In this document: positions 1 through 10,430 of the stretch, piece after piece | Position numbering within the stretch: position 1 is the stretch's first letter | Layout: each line of letters begins with the position of its first letter | Source of the DNA: Acestrorhynchus altus | Lineage: Eukaryota > Chordata > Actinopteri > Characiformes > Acestrorhynchidae | Assembly: GCA_034509495.1 (NCBI GenBank) | Contig: CM067515.1 | Location: 19,062,620 to 19,126,619 of the forward strand | DNA: 64,000 nucleotides | Direction: 5' to 3' | Position numbers and translations under genes: made by a program | The notes under the pieces: generated by a model | The model's database searches: none | Told to the model about the DNA's origin: nothing | What the model saw: only the letters and a program-made list of their open reading frames with translations

Positions 1-600
1 CACCCCTAATACAAATTCTGGACAGCATGAAACTAGTATTTGTAATGAGTAGTTTCATTAGCTTAACACAATATGTTTGCTTCAAAAAATTCTGCCCATT
101 TATGTGATAATAATATGGGCACTGATAAGCCCAATTTTTATTTAATTTATTTACAGTAGATACAGCAAGATCAGTTGGGCACCCATGAAACAAGTGTCCT
201 ATTAGTTTGAAGTGGAAAAAAAAACTTTTCTGAAAATGTCAGTTCATTTATAAAAAAAACAACAAAAAAAAACAGCTATAATTTCTAACGTTCTGTCTCT
301 TCCTATCTTGTGCTTACACTCAAGTGCTTTCAGCTCACAGTTTCCACCCAGATAGATGTTTTTGGTTAGTAAATTGTTAGGATGTTAGGATCTGCTTTTC
401 TAAAACGTTCCTAGTAAGTTTTAAACTTTTTTTTTCATATTTTCACTTCTTTATTCTCATTTCTTTATTGTATGTTTAGTATCAGATAAGGTACTTGCTT
501 CCATAATGTTAGTGTCAGGTTCTTCTATAATGTAGAGTAAAGCCTTGCGTACACTACACGACTTTTGTTGTCATTGCAGATTGTAAACATACTGTGTACT
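1..600. other. AT-rich non-coding sequence
   Basis: AT-rich sequence with short homopolymer runs, including A-runs near 220-275 and T-runs near 428. I see no coding potential, RNA gene or recognisable repeat in it. Confidence 0.6.
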
Positions 601-768
601 AGTGTTGTAGTCAAGACTGCTAGAGCCGAGTCCGAGTCAAGACAGAGACTGAGACATGTCGAGACCATGTCAAGACCAAGACTTTCAGTCATTGAGTCAG
701 AGTCAAGACCGAAACCAGGAAAAGAGACCAAGTCTGTGACCAGATTAAGATAATAAAAAAAATATAAA

Positions 769-937
769 TACCGTGTTTTCCGGACTATAAGCCGTTACTT
801 TTTTCCACGCTTTAAACCATGCGGCTTATAATGAGGTGCAGCATTTTCTTCTTATATATGTTATTTTCCAGTTTTTTTTTTAACTTTGCGTGTGCGGCTT
901 ATATTCTGGTACGCCTTATAGTCTGGAAAATATGGTA
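769..937. mobile_element. Small MITE with TTTTCCGGACTATAAG ends
   Basis: The 169-bp element begins with TACCGTGTTTTCCGGACTAT. Its right end is the inverted counterpart, TACCATATTTTCCAGACTAT, giving about 22 of 26 matching bases in the terminal inverted repeats. This ending is familiar from short non-autonomous DNA elements across vertebrates. It sits inside the larger 601-1826 element, so it inserted later. It has no coding capacity. Confidence 0.75.
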
Positions 938-1029
938 AATTCATTGTTTATGATTTTGCCATATCTTAAAAAGTGGTCCCTGATAACAAAAAAGACACAA
1001 AAACAAACTTGTAAAGCAGGCAGTTTTTG

Positions 1030-1116
1030 GTTTTCACCCCAGGTATGGTGGGGTTCCCCAGTGGCACTTACCATGTGCAAAGGGGGTCTCCAACTGAAAA
1101 TGTTTGAGAATCACTG
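1030..1116. mobile_element. hAT-like terminal fragment
   Basis: The inverse complement of the right edge reads CAGTGATTCTCAAACATTTT followed by a GGAGACC-type stretch, a typical hAT (Charlie-like) terminus. The other end is not identifiable. It is probably a decayed non-autonomous copy. Confidence 0.4.
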
Positions 1117-1497
1117 TTGTAATCAACTGACTAAAATGATTATTTGTTATTTATTATAGTCTTAGTCAACAAAAGGATGGTGCTTAATATGTGTCCTTTC
1201 TAAATCGTAATCAGAAGTCACAAGTCATTAGATTATAAATCAAATTCCATTCACTTTTATTATTAAATGTGAAAACAGTCTATCAGTTTGCCCTCAAACA
1301 AATTTATCTAGGAAAGTCCTGCATAGAAATTCATGATTTGATGAACCAAATTGTATAACTGTAAATGTACTATATGTACTAATTCAGACTATTCAAAATG
1401 AAAAATGTTCACTGATTGGATACTAAATGAGAGCGGCTTGTTTTTTGCTGTTAGCCAATCTGTTTGCAGATTTTATGCCCTCAGAGAAAGAACTGAT

Positions 1498-1625
1498 TTA
1501 TTCATTTACATTTACATTTATGGCATTTAGCAGACGCCCTTATCCAGAGTGACTTACAAAAGTGCTTTGCTGTTTACTCAGAAAATATCCCTAGCTAATA
1601 GACAAGGCTAGAATCTAGAGATTGC
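1498..1625 (+). repeat. Dispersed teleost repeat, GCATTTAGCAGACGC type
   Basis: The motif GGCATTTAGCAGACGCCCTT followed by ATCCAGAGTGACTTACA is a conserved core found in very many teleost dispersed repeats (SINE or LINE tails). Only this core and some flanking sequence are recognisable here. The family assignment is from memory. Confidence 0.6.
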
Positions 1626-1844
1626 TCACATTCCCTATTCTGTTTGAATACATTGTTGTTGTTCAGTAATGATTGAACAAAATGTTCAGTTTCTAATTAA
1701 CTGTACCTCAGACACACTGGACTCAGCTGGTCTTGACCAGTTTGGTTGTCGAGACTGTCAGGGACGAGACTGAAACCACTTGTGTGTATGGTCTTGAGAG
1801 TGGTCCTGAGACCGAGAGTACTACAGCATTACTGGGTACATCAC

Positions 1845-2141
1845 ACAGTCTCACCCTCTCTTGCTAATCAGTTGGGGTCTGCAAGCAGGTCGAGCATATA
1901 CATGTGGACTGAGCAGTGACCAGGAACTGGATGGCTCCTTTGGCATAAACTGGGATTTAATTCAGTTTGAAAGGAGTGAATTTTAGCCTCATTCTGAGCA
2001 GCTAAGTCGTGGTTTGATAGTGTAAGACTTGCAGTTTGATACCTGGATCACTTTTGAAGGTTACTTTGATGCTGAGTTTTGAAGCCTAGAAAACAGAATG
2101 TAACTGCCCACAAAGAACAGATTTTGGGTTCTAAGAGTTAA
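1845..2141 (-). mobile_element. TTAA-bounded MITE family, partial copy 1
   Basis: The right boundary reads TTCTAAGAGTTAA, matching the family terminus read in reverse, with TTAA at 2138-2141. Inside are the family's diagnostic words: GAAGCCTAGAAAACAG, ATGTAACTGCCCACAAAG and a long AAACTGGGATTTAATTCAG segment. The far end is missing. It is non-coding. See 43891-44574 for the best full copy. Confidence 0.7.
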
Positions 2142-2144
2142 ACC

Positions 2145-2690
2145 TCCTGTACATGAACCACAGAAATAGAAGCATTTAGCATAGAATAGTCAAAAACAGA
2201 ATACCCTAGCTGATGAAAAGTGTTTTTCCACCTTTTAAAAGTGATCAAAGATAAAGCAAATGTGCACTGACATTCACTGATTTTTTCAACTAAATCTCGG
2301 CAGAGATTTCCTTCCACAGTCAATCACCTGTATGTACATTGGCCAGTTATGCCCAAACGTTTGCCTACAACAAGAGTAGGCCTTCATGTTGCAGTAGTGA
2401 TAAGTTTATAACTAGTGTGAACTATTTCTCCCAATTAGAAAACCAGCAATATTTTCTATTATGAAGCAATGGACATGGACCACATGGTGGTAAAATGCTG
2501 CTTAACTGAACAACTCTGAGATATTTCAGCATCTTCAAATGAATCTAAAATGTATTTTGGTAGAACATCTGCTTTGTCTTAAACAAAAAAAGAAGCTGCT
2601 CCACTCTGAGCTGTCAACATTCTTTTCAATTCCGAACTGAGCAGCCTCTGCCTCCACAAGCACTGGCATATTTATGGCCAACCCTGCCAT
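2145..2690. other. Unassigned non-coding sequence
   Basis: Single-copy-looking sequence of mixed composition. I recognise no gene, repeat or RNA in it. Confidence 0.5.
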
Positions 2691-3135
2691 CTTTGTTTGT
2701 GTTTACAGTGTACCTCCATGTGCAAGCGAAATCTCTTCTCCTCTCAAAGAAGTGTGGTATTGTGGTGGAAAGCACACTGGCTTTGCCCTCCAGTGGTTAT
2801 AAAACATGCAAGCCCCTCGGCCGGACCCGGCCTCCCTTGAGACAGATGAATAATAGCACAAAGTGAGGCTGCTAAATCATTGAAATGACTGCGGCATGTC
2901 TGTCCAGTTAGCACCCGTTCCCAGAGAGTCGAGACGCTTGATCAACGCCACGGATGCGAAACCACTGACTGCTCTCGCTCACAACGAGGCCCCTCGACTC
3001 TCTCGGCGGAATAGCCTGAACTCTGATGGCCTCCGGACTAAAAGACTCTGTTGAAGCGAGGTTTGAGCAACCTGTTTGACAAGGGACAGGAGTGATCATA
3101 TGCAACCTGAAATGTGAAAATCGATGCTTCATTTG
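2690..3135. promoter_or_regulatory. Candidate conserved non-coding element
   Basis: A GC-richer, high-complexity block with no microsatellite or transposon signature, clearly unlike its AT-rich surroundings. It holds a TTTGTTTGTGTTTAC forkhead-like stretch near 2692 and several CpGs (CTCGGCCGG near 2817, CTCTCGGCGG near 3001). It has no sustained coding frame with splice sites. Calling it regulatory is inference from composition and needs cross-species alignment. Confidence 0.3.
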
Positions 3136-3534
3136 CTTCTGGGTTTCTAAATGGAAACGTTTAAATGTAGTATGGATCAGTTATGACCTTTGGGTGGTGT
3201 TTTCCCATAAATCCGCACCAGGGCCCAGGACTTACTGAAGGAAATGCAGGGTGCACTGTGCCAAGGTCATTCTATATGGCTCCTGTACATGACTGCTAGG
3301 TTGGAGCAGGGTGAGAGAGGAGATTGGGATGGGGGCGGGGGATAGGTTCAGCTAAAGCCTCCAGAACATTATGATTTATTTAAGTGTGGAGACAATATGA
3401 ATAATGTATCTGTGAAGAAGGAACATGAATTTCTTTAGTACTAATTGTCAAGAAGGCTGGGTGCGCTCCACAGAGGGGGCGAAGAGGGGACTGGAGGACC
3501 CCCAAGATCAGAGGGGCAAAGGGGGCTCAAAGCT

Positions 3535-3640
3535 GCCTGTCCTGCAGCCACCATCATCGACTTGCAAATCAGCAGAAGGAGGCTAATTAGCAGCTGGCTA
3601 ATGAAACCGCCATTCGGGGGCATGGCTGAAGATGGGGGGA
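3535..3640. promoter_or_regulatory. Candidate enhancer with homeodomain and E-box sites
   Basis: Within 22 bp there is a palindromic homeodomain site CTAATTAG (3583-3590), an E-box CAGCTG (3591-3596) and GCTAATGA (3597-3604). A TGCAAATC octamer-like word lies upstream at about 3563. Such tight packing is typical of vertebrate developmental enhancers, but no conservation can be measured here. Confidence 0.4.
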
Positions 3641-3647
3641 AAGTAGA

Positions 3648-3676
3648 GGAAGAAGAAGAAGAAGAAGAAGAAGAAG
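3648..3676. repeat. (GAA)n microsatellite
   Basis: About nine uninterrupted GAA units directly after the candidate enhancer, followed by a longer purine-rich stretch at 3770-3830. Confidence 0.95.
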
Positions 3677-3960
3677 TAGAGGAAGAATAGGAGAATCTGG
3701 GAACCCTTTCTCAGCAATATCTTTGGCGCCATTTGAAGTTGATTTCAGACCACATCAATATGTGAACAAAGTTGGGGAGAGAGAGAAAGAGAAAAAGGGA
3801 GAGTGAGAGGAGGAGGAGAGAGAGATGAAATTAGCATTCATTTGAAGAATGGAGACTGTTATTTATCAGCTTGCTTTTGGCACATTTGAGGCTCTGGGGA
3901 AAGACTTTGCCATACAAAATTCACAAGTGTGTGACGGGGGATGGAATGGCAACCTCTTGA

Positions 3961-3963
<3 letters not shown>

Positions 3964-4022
<59 letters not shown>

Positions 4023-4036
4023 CTCTCTCTCTCTCC
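3964..4036. repeat. (CT)n microsatellite
   Basis: A near-perfect CT array with a single TG interruption at 4020-4022. Open frames through it encode only Leu-Ser repeats and are not genes. Confidence 0.97.
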
Positions 4037-4201
4037 CACTTTCCCAGCTCACACTCTACAGTCCTACACTATTGCGCTGTTCTTCCCTCTTTCTTTTTTT
4101 CCTCTCCCTATCAGTTACTCCAACCTCAAACTCCATCACTTTCTTTTTCTGTCCCTCTCTAGTATTTCACCCCCTCTCTGTCTCTCTCTATGTCTCTGTC
4201 C

Positions 4202-4202
<1 letters not shown>

Positions 4203-4256
<54 letters not shown>
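4203..4256. repeat. (TC)n microsatellite
   Basis: An uninterrupted TC array, followed at 4260 by a short (TG)n. It forms a cluster with the other arrays between 3.6 and 5.0 kb. Confidence 0.97.
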
Positions 4257-4260
<4 letters not shown>

Positions 4261-4441
4261 GTGTGTGTGTGATTTCCACAGGGAGAATAATAAAGTGACA
4301 GATACGTGTGAATGAGTGTCAGGGATGTGTTAGTGTGTCGTGAGCAAAACGTGTCAGCAAAGGTGTGCAGTTTATCCACGCCATGGAGAAAAGCATCTGA
4401 TGTAGAAACTCCTCAGTAAAGGGGGTTTGTGTGTGAGTGGT

Positions 4442-4502
<61 letters not shown>

Positions 4503-4509
4503 ATGTATT

Positions 4510-4541
<32 letters not shown>
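4442..4541. repeat. Compound (GA)n / (GT)n microsatellite
   Basis: A (GA)n array with AAAG interruptions (4442-4502), a 12-bp unique spacer, then (GT)n (4515-4541) running into a GCGTGCACGCGTG alternating purine-pyrimidine stretch that could adopt Z-DNA. Confidence 0.95.
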
Positions 4542-4545
<4 letters not shown>

Positions 4546-4766
4546 CACGCGTGTGAGTGCTGAAGACAGAGGAAGATCAGATGTGTCGAGCCCAGCTGTG
4601 TTTGCCTGTGGTAGTGTGTGGTGTCTTTGAAGACGTGGCTCCAAAATCTAACTGGGACCCTACGGCACACTTTCTCTTTCTGCAGGCCCCCAGCCTTACT
4701 GCTTACAGCCCCCTCACACTGCTGTTTGAACATCAGTCGCCTTGCGTAGTGTCACAGCCTCGGGGA

Positions 4767-4767
<1 letters not shown>

Positions 4768-4807
<40 letters not shown>
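4768..4807. repeat. (CA)n microsatellite
   Basis: About 20 CA units without interruption. Confidence 0.97.
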
Positions 4808-4811
<4 letters not shown>

Positions 4812-4854
4812 TCACACACGTACATACTGTACATATTCACTGCCCTCCATATCT

Positions 4855-5011
<157 letters not shown>

Positions 5012-5179
5012 TATTATACAAATGATCTGTCATACCTGCCCCATGGATCAGAAACACTTTACATTTCTCATGAGTGCATTTCTCAAAAAACAAAATAGAT
5101 TCTAATAACACTTATGTGAGGTTCATCACCGAATCACAGTGGAACATGAGTAAGTACATTCAAAAAAAGTGTCTAATGT

Positions 5180-6250
5180 GGACTTGTGAGAGGGGCACAT
5201 CAATTGCTCATAGGGGGCACCATTTTTTGTCTTCTCTGCTGACTTTATGATGCGGTGAAGTTTGTAAATGTCGCACTGGGCTGCACAAAAATAAAGATAA
5301 TCATGGACTGTCAGACATAGTGTAGAGCTGAACTAGCAGCTTCTAGGGCAGGATGAATATTTTTGTATGAGAAGGACGAGTTCATCCTCTGCCAGGCTTT
5401 CTGTATGATAATGTAGATGATGTCTTACTTCAGGCCCCATGTGATTGAAGATCCCAGGAACTTGAAAGGTTCTACAGCCATGATGGTCTTGTCAAGGATT
5501 GTGAGGGTTGGAAAAGGGATTTTCCTGAAGTCCACCGTCATCACTGTTCTAAGCATGTTCAGTTTCAGGTTGTTGTGACTGTGGCAGAGAACCAGCTGTT
5601 CAACCGCCCGTCAGTAAGCAGACTCATCTTTATCGTGTCATGTGCAAACTTCAGGATTTTGACAGAGGGGTCTGTGAAGGTGCAGTCATTAGTGTAGAGT
5701 GAGAACAGCAGTGGGGAGAGCACCACAGGAAGGAGGAGGCAGGCAAGCTGAGCTGGGAGATATTTATTCTACAGTAATAGAATACTTCTAGATGGTGTAA
5801 ATCTGGATTCTTTGGCTGGTCAAAGCGGTCACAGATAAGGGTGAAGGGTCACTGTACCAGTAGTCTCTTGAAAGATTTCATGATTAAAGAGGTGAGAGAG
5901 ATTGGTCTTTGGTCCAGTTGTCATTGATTCTTTTTTTGGGCTTACTGTTATGGTAAAGCATTTTGATGCAGAAAGCTTGCTGATTGGCTGAAGATTTGCA
6001 TGAAGACAGGTGTGAGCTGGTCAGCACAGACCTTCAGACAGGAGGGTAAAATAACATCTGGGCCTGTTGCTTTCCTCGCTTACTCTTGAAGAGTCAACAC
6101 ACACATCCTGTTCACAGATCTTCAGAGCAGGCTGGATGGCTGATTGGCTGGATGGAGTTTGTGAGGAGAGGTGCTGATGATTGTGCTGATGCTTGTGCTG
6201 TGGTTTGAATGAGGTGTGAAATTGAGAGGTGTGTGGTGCTGGGCTTTTCA
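5180..6250 (-). pseudogene. Non-LTR retrotransposon reverse transcriptase relic (CR1/L2/Rex1-like)
   Basis: The minus strand encodes broken pieces of a LINE reverse transcriptase in the right order. From the high-coordinate side these are an ATGPDVILPSCLK-like palm motif near 6060, CADQLTPVFMQIF, a PISLTSLIMKSFKRL motif near 5880, a DPSVKILKFAHDT segment containing the catalytic box (about 5637-5660), NNLKLNMLRTVMTVDFRK, and FKFLGSSITWGLK near 5450. A C-terminal LVQLYT motif follows. Several stops and frameshifts break it. The catalytic box, normally F/Y-A-D-D, reads F-A-H-D at 5637-5648, so the copy is dead. No endonuclease domain or 3' tail is seen. Assignment to the CR1/L2/Rex1 group rests on motif wording from memory. 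Confidence 0.8.
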
Positions 6251-6289
6251 AAGTTAAAGTAATAGGAGTTCAGTGTGTCAATCAGATGA

Positions 6290-6586
6290 CATTGCCCCAT
6301 AGCCAGTGTCCTAATGCCTGGTAGTGATGTTGGACGAGGCCCATAGCTGATGTACACATGCTGCACCAACAGTTCTGGACAAGGCCCATAGCAGTTGTGC
6401 TAACATGACGCTGAGGATTTTGGATAAAGCCTGTAAATGATTCAGTAATGCTGTGGTAGTGATGATGGATGAGGCACATAGCAAGCGCAGTAACAATGCA
6501 CTAGCAGTGTTGAACAAAGCCCGCAGGTGGTGCACTTACACCGCGGTAGTGATCTTGGATGAGGTCCATAGCAGGCACACTGGGAA
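6290..6586. repeat. Degenerate minisatellite, period about 46 bp
   Basis: At least six diverged units begin at 6315, 6359, 6406, 6449, 6497 and 6542, with lengths of 43-48 bp. Each carries a TTGGA(C/T)GAGG-like word followed by CCATAGC-like sequence and ends TAACA or similar. A partial unit precedes them at 6290. The array abuts the LINE relic on its right and is too diverged to be recently expanded. Confidence 0.75.
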
Positions 6587-6589
6587 CCT

Positions 6590-7915
6590 GTGGTATAAAG
6601 AAATGCAACATTAAGCAAAGCATCTACTTCTCTATTTGCATCTCTATTTCAGAAAATTCACTTCCTCTGCTGTCACTGTTGGGCATTGTACAGAAACTTG
6701 GTCACTGCTAATGTAGTTAATAGTATGATGGTTGGGTATTTCCATAAAATGACCCACCCATGATTACATCAAGATGACCAGCAGTTTTTCCTCCAGAACC
6801 TCGAAGGAGTGTGACAAAAGGAAGCAGGACAAAAAAGGCTGCTTGTGTTGCTCTTTGCTTTGTTTTCCATTTCCACTTCTTCTTTTTGGCAGATGCTGTC
6901 TGCGTTGGGCATTGAAGCATGTCTCTAATGCAAGGGATGAAGCATGCTTTAAGTGCAGAGTGATTTTATCCATGGCAACAGCAGGGGAGGGGTCAATCAA
7001 CAGGCAGGCAGGAACACACTAGGCGAAACCATACTCACACACCAAAAAAGTAGAAAACGGTCAAAACAAGAACGAGAGGAAGACAAGACAACAAAAGAGT
7101 AAGGCTCAGAAACCAACACTTTGCAAAGACAGACTGAAACAACAAAGTATATGTGAGTGTGGAAATGACCTGTGGTTGTGCCTTCATATCAGGTAAGGAG
7201 CAGAGCCTAGGTAGAACTAGAGTTAAAAGTCAAAAGTGAATCTTCCCAACAGGGGGAGACATTGTGACTGCTGCATGCTCAAACATGCTACAGTCTTCCA
7301 GAAAGTCCTGTAGTCTGTCCTTTTCTTTGTCCACTTCTATGCAGTACTCACCACAGTTTGATCAGATTTTAGCTTCTGCTTATAGGGCTGTACGCATACC
7401 TTCAGACATTCAAGAAACTCTCATGTGTTACTCTCCTTGGTGGGGCAGATAACCTGTGGTCTGCATTTGAGCAATTTGAAAGATTAGAACTGCTGAAGTC
7501 CCCTATGAAAGAGTTTGTGTACCACAATGATGATCTGCTCTGAAAGGGCATGCTGACCCTACTCTCTCACACTTGAAGTGATATTTGCTCAAACCAGATG
7601 ATAGGGGAAGATTCCTGTGGGCATGGCACACATTACAGTTCATGAACAGTGATTTGAGGTTTGGACCACATGGTTTTGTAAATTCCTTGATATCAGTACG
7701 TCAGCAGTGCATAATAAAATGCAGATTTCTCTGCCTCTGGACTTTCCTGACAACTCTGCAATGTTGGCTTTATATCCAGTATGGCACAGAAGATGTCAAT
7801 GTCAGTGCAGGGCTCCTTTGTGTTTGTTTTATATTTTTTTATCTTTTCTCAAGTGAATTGAAACATTCAAAAAGAGTTCCTTCTAAAAGTGCTGCTGTTT
7901 ATTAAATGTAGGTTG
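6590..7915. other. Unassigned sequence, possibly old repeats
   Basis: Mixed-composition sequence with short open frames but no recognisable domain, splice structure or terminal repeat. The purine-rich stretch at 7045-7150 recalls dispersed fish repeats, but I cannot name a family. Confidence 0.4.
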
Positions 7916-8150
7916 TAGGGCTGGGCAATATGGACAAAAAAATCAAATCCTGATATATTTTAGCTGATTGGCAATATACAATATACAATATGATATATAA
8001 TTTTTATATATAATTTTTATATATAATTTATAACAGCAGTATCATGCATTGTCTCATTTTTTTTTTTTTTTGTTTTTTTTTGACATCTTGTAGAAACTTA
8101 AGAGTGAGACCACTTTAAACTGCTCCATTACAGATGTTGGGAGTTTGGTT
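7916..8150 (+). mobile_element. hAT-like repeat end, TAGGGCTGGGCAATAT type
   Basis: It begins TAGGGCTGGGCAATATGG followed by an AT-rich stretch with (TATACAATA)-like direct repeats and a T-run at 8056-8081. This terminus belongs to a common fish non-autonomous element family. An inverted copy of the same terminus lies at 11658, and no opposite end is visible close by. Confidence 0.65.
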
Positions 8151-8289
8151 TCTGATAGCTACTAGCTTGTGGTCAATTGTGAATGAATTTTATTGTCTAA
8201 CTATTCTTAATATATATGTTATAATTACATTTAATTTGTATAGGAAATGACAACTAAATGTAAACTAAGCTAATTAATTACCAAATGCT

Positions 8290-8600
8290 TCACTTAACAA
8301 GTACATTTTTAGCCTAGACTTGAAGATTGAGTCCCAAACATCATTATCTGGAAGGTTATTCCAGAGCTGGGGGGCTTTGTAAGAAAAGGCTGAGGCCTTC
8401 TGAATTCTGGGAACTAGTAGGAAGCCAACACCCTGTGATATGAGTGATTGTGATGGCTCATGAAGGTGGTATAGATCTCAAGTATTCAAGAGCATGCCCA
8501 TGTAGGGCTTTATATGTAAGTAAAATAATTTTTGTAATCAATAAGGCATTTGACTGGCAGCCAGTGCAATTTAAAGACATTTGCATGGTTTCACCATGTA
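8290..8600 (+). repeat. Dispersed teleost repeat (TTCCAGAGCTGGGGGGC type)
   Basis: The word order TTATTCCAGAGCTGGGGGGC, TTTGTAAGAAAAGGCTGAGG, GGGCTTTATATGTAAGTA and TTTGACTGGCAGCCAGTGCA matches a dispersed repeat seen repeatedly in teleost genomes. I cannot assign its class with certainty. Confidence 0.55.
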
Positions 8601-8724
8601 GAAATTACAATACTCCTTCATTACTATTGTTTGGGACATTTGGCTTCATGGGTGTGTATGATTATTACTGCTTCATTAGTGCCTAATCATAAGAAACTAA
8701 GTCTTACTTCTAAGCTGTAGACAC

Positions 8725-9510
8725 TACAATGAAAGTCAAAAAAGGCTTTAGTCAAATCTTGGGATTACCAAAATCAACAGTATGGAATATCATTAAGAAT
8801 AAAAAAAATACTTGAAGAATCCTCACTAAACTTCGGAAAAATGCTCAACTGTCTGTCTGATGGATGAGAAACAGCCTTCAGTAGGTAGTATTTCTCAGAG
8901 AATGCTATCAGGAATACAGAGGCTGCAATGCCAGATGCAAACCACTGAACAGCATAAGAAGATTTCAGTTTGCGATTAATACTGAAAAGTGTGGCAGAAC
9001 TTTGGAAACAGGTGTTGTTGGCAAATAAGACCAAGATTGACCTGATGACCAGAGCAAAGTGTGGAGACAATAAAGAACTGTCCACGGTGCAAAGCATGCC
9101 GTCTTTTCTCTGAAACATCACATGGGCATATATGGCTTCCACAGGTACCGGCGCACCTATCTTCATTGATAATGTAACTGTGGGAGGCAGCAATTTGAAT
9201 TGAATTCTTTGGTGTATTAGAGCATCTTTTGTACTGATGTTCCAGTATTTGCCTCCAAACTCATTGGGTAGAGCAGTATCCTACAGCAAGATAATCTTCT
9301 CAATCATACTGTAAAGCAATACAGGTGTTTTCTACAGTGAACACAACCAAGCCTATTACCTGATATAAATTCTGTTGAGCACATTTTCCATATGCCATAT
9401 CCAATACTTAAGGGAACAAGGTCCGAAACAAGTGCTGAAGATGACTGTCTTGGCAAATAATCATCAGAGAAGATACTCAGCACCTGGTGATATCTTTGAA
9501 CTGCAGACTT
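8725..9510 (+). pseudogene. Tc1-like transposase relic 1
   Basis: A frame near 8730-8800 reads KKGFSQILGLPKSTVWNIIK, the paired-like helix-turn-helix found at the N-terminus of Tc1 transposases. About 360 bp further on, MASTGTGAPIFIDNVTVGG (9130-9190) matches the loop after the GG(S/G)VMVWGC region. Later words such as NHQRRYSAPGDIF are too degraded to align with confidence. There are many stops. The element once cut and pasted DNA at TA sites; this copy is inactive and its terminal repeats are not visible. Confidence 0.65.
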
Positions 9511-9529
9511 CAATCAGTGACTTGAGATA

Positions 9530-9840
9530 TGTTTAGACACTCCAGCAGTACTGCTGTGTCTGATCCACTTTTAAAGGCACAACACACACTAACACACCAC
9601 CTCCATGTCACTGTCACTACAGTGCTGAAAAAGAACCATTTCCCACATAGTACCTGCTCTGTGGTGGTCCTGTGGGGTCCTGACTATTGAAGAAAAGGGT
9701 TAAGTAAAAAGTAAGCGTAGAAATAGATGGACTGTAATTATAGAACTACAAATTGCTTTTGTATGGTCAGTGGAGCTCATAAAATGGGCCATGGATGCTG
9801 AAACAAGGACGTGGTCATAATGTTATGGTTGATCTGTGTG
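9530..9840 (+). mobile_element. Dispersed repeat with ATGTTATGGTTGATC end, copy 1
   Basis: Diagnostic words in order are CAGCAGTACTGCTGTGTCTG, CACAACACACACTAACACACC, TACCTGCTCTGTGGTGGTCC, TGTGGGGTCCTGAC and the end TAATGTTATGGTTGATCTG. I associate this family with characin and catfish genomes, from memory. A second copy lies on the opposite strand at 61542-61825. It is non-coding and the transposition class is unknown. Confidence 0.75.
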
Positions 9841-10047
9841 ATCTATTCCATGATTCATACATTTAAAATAACTACATTATTCATTCTCAAAGTATAGTAT
9901 GTGCATCTTTCCATTTAATGACACCCCTTTCTCTCACTCCCTTTCTGTCTCTCTATCTTCAGCACACATATGTCCACACATACACACACTACTGGTATAA
10001 TTTGGGTTGCTCACATCACACATTCCTGCTGCTCATCCAAGGTAAGC

Positions 10048-10078
10048 TTCTCTCTCTCACTCACTCTCTCTCTCTCAC

Positions 10079-10126
<48 letters not shown>
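10048..10126. repeat. (CT)n microsatellite
   Basis: A CT array with two TCACTCAC interruptions near its left side, then about 22 clean CT units. Confidence 0.95.
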
Positions 10127-10128
<2 letters not shown>

Positions 10129-10139
10129 GTCTCTTATAC

Positions 10140-10430
10140 ACCTCTCCCCTCCTCTCTCCCGCCCTCCCTCCTCTGGGACAATAAGGCTGAGATAGATGGT
10201 GAGTGGAACTCCGCTGGTCTGGCCCCTCAAACAGACTGATTTATGGGGGTCCGTTTCGCCCGCAGGCCCCTTGAGGAAGCCCCTCTCTCCGCTGGCTACA
10301 GCATCCCCCCCTCCATCCCAGCCTGAAGACCCACAGGCTCCAGAGTGGCTGCGCTGATGCCAAGCACTGAGTGGCCACTCCTCAACCTCCCCCATTTGTC
10401 AGCAAGGGCGGCTGGGGAGCTCCCTGAAAG
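10140..10430. promoter_or_regulatory. Candidate conserved non-coding element
   Basis: GC-rich, high-complexity sequence directly after the (CT)n array. It holds GGGACAATAAGG (SOX-like ACAAT) near 10176 and a GGGGTCCGTTTCGCCCGC stretch near 10246. It carries no repeat signature and no convincing exon. The regulatory call is inference. Confidence 0.3.

Larger units (their letters stand above)
601..1826. mobile_element. Decayed DNA transposon with AGTGTTGTAGT-type ends
   Basis: The left end reads AGTGTTGTAGTCAAGAC and the right end, inverted, reads AATGCTGTAGTACTC. Both share the core TGTAGT. Next to each end lies sequence rich in GAGTC, AAGACC and GAGACC words (601-745 and 1715-1815), which I recognise as typical of a widespread vertebrate non-autonomous DNA repeat. 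The middle holds at least one nested element (769-937), so the outer element has been split. No transposase is visible. Treating both ends as one element is inference; they could be two neighbouring insertions. Confidence 0.5.

Noticed and set aside
3849..4298. 149-codon open frame rich in Ser and Leu
   Set aside because: It is a reading of (CT)n arrays with no domain or splice context. The same applies to Ser/Leu, Arg/Glu, Thr/His and Cys/Val frames over every other dinucleotide array.
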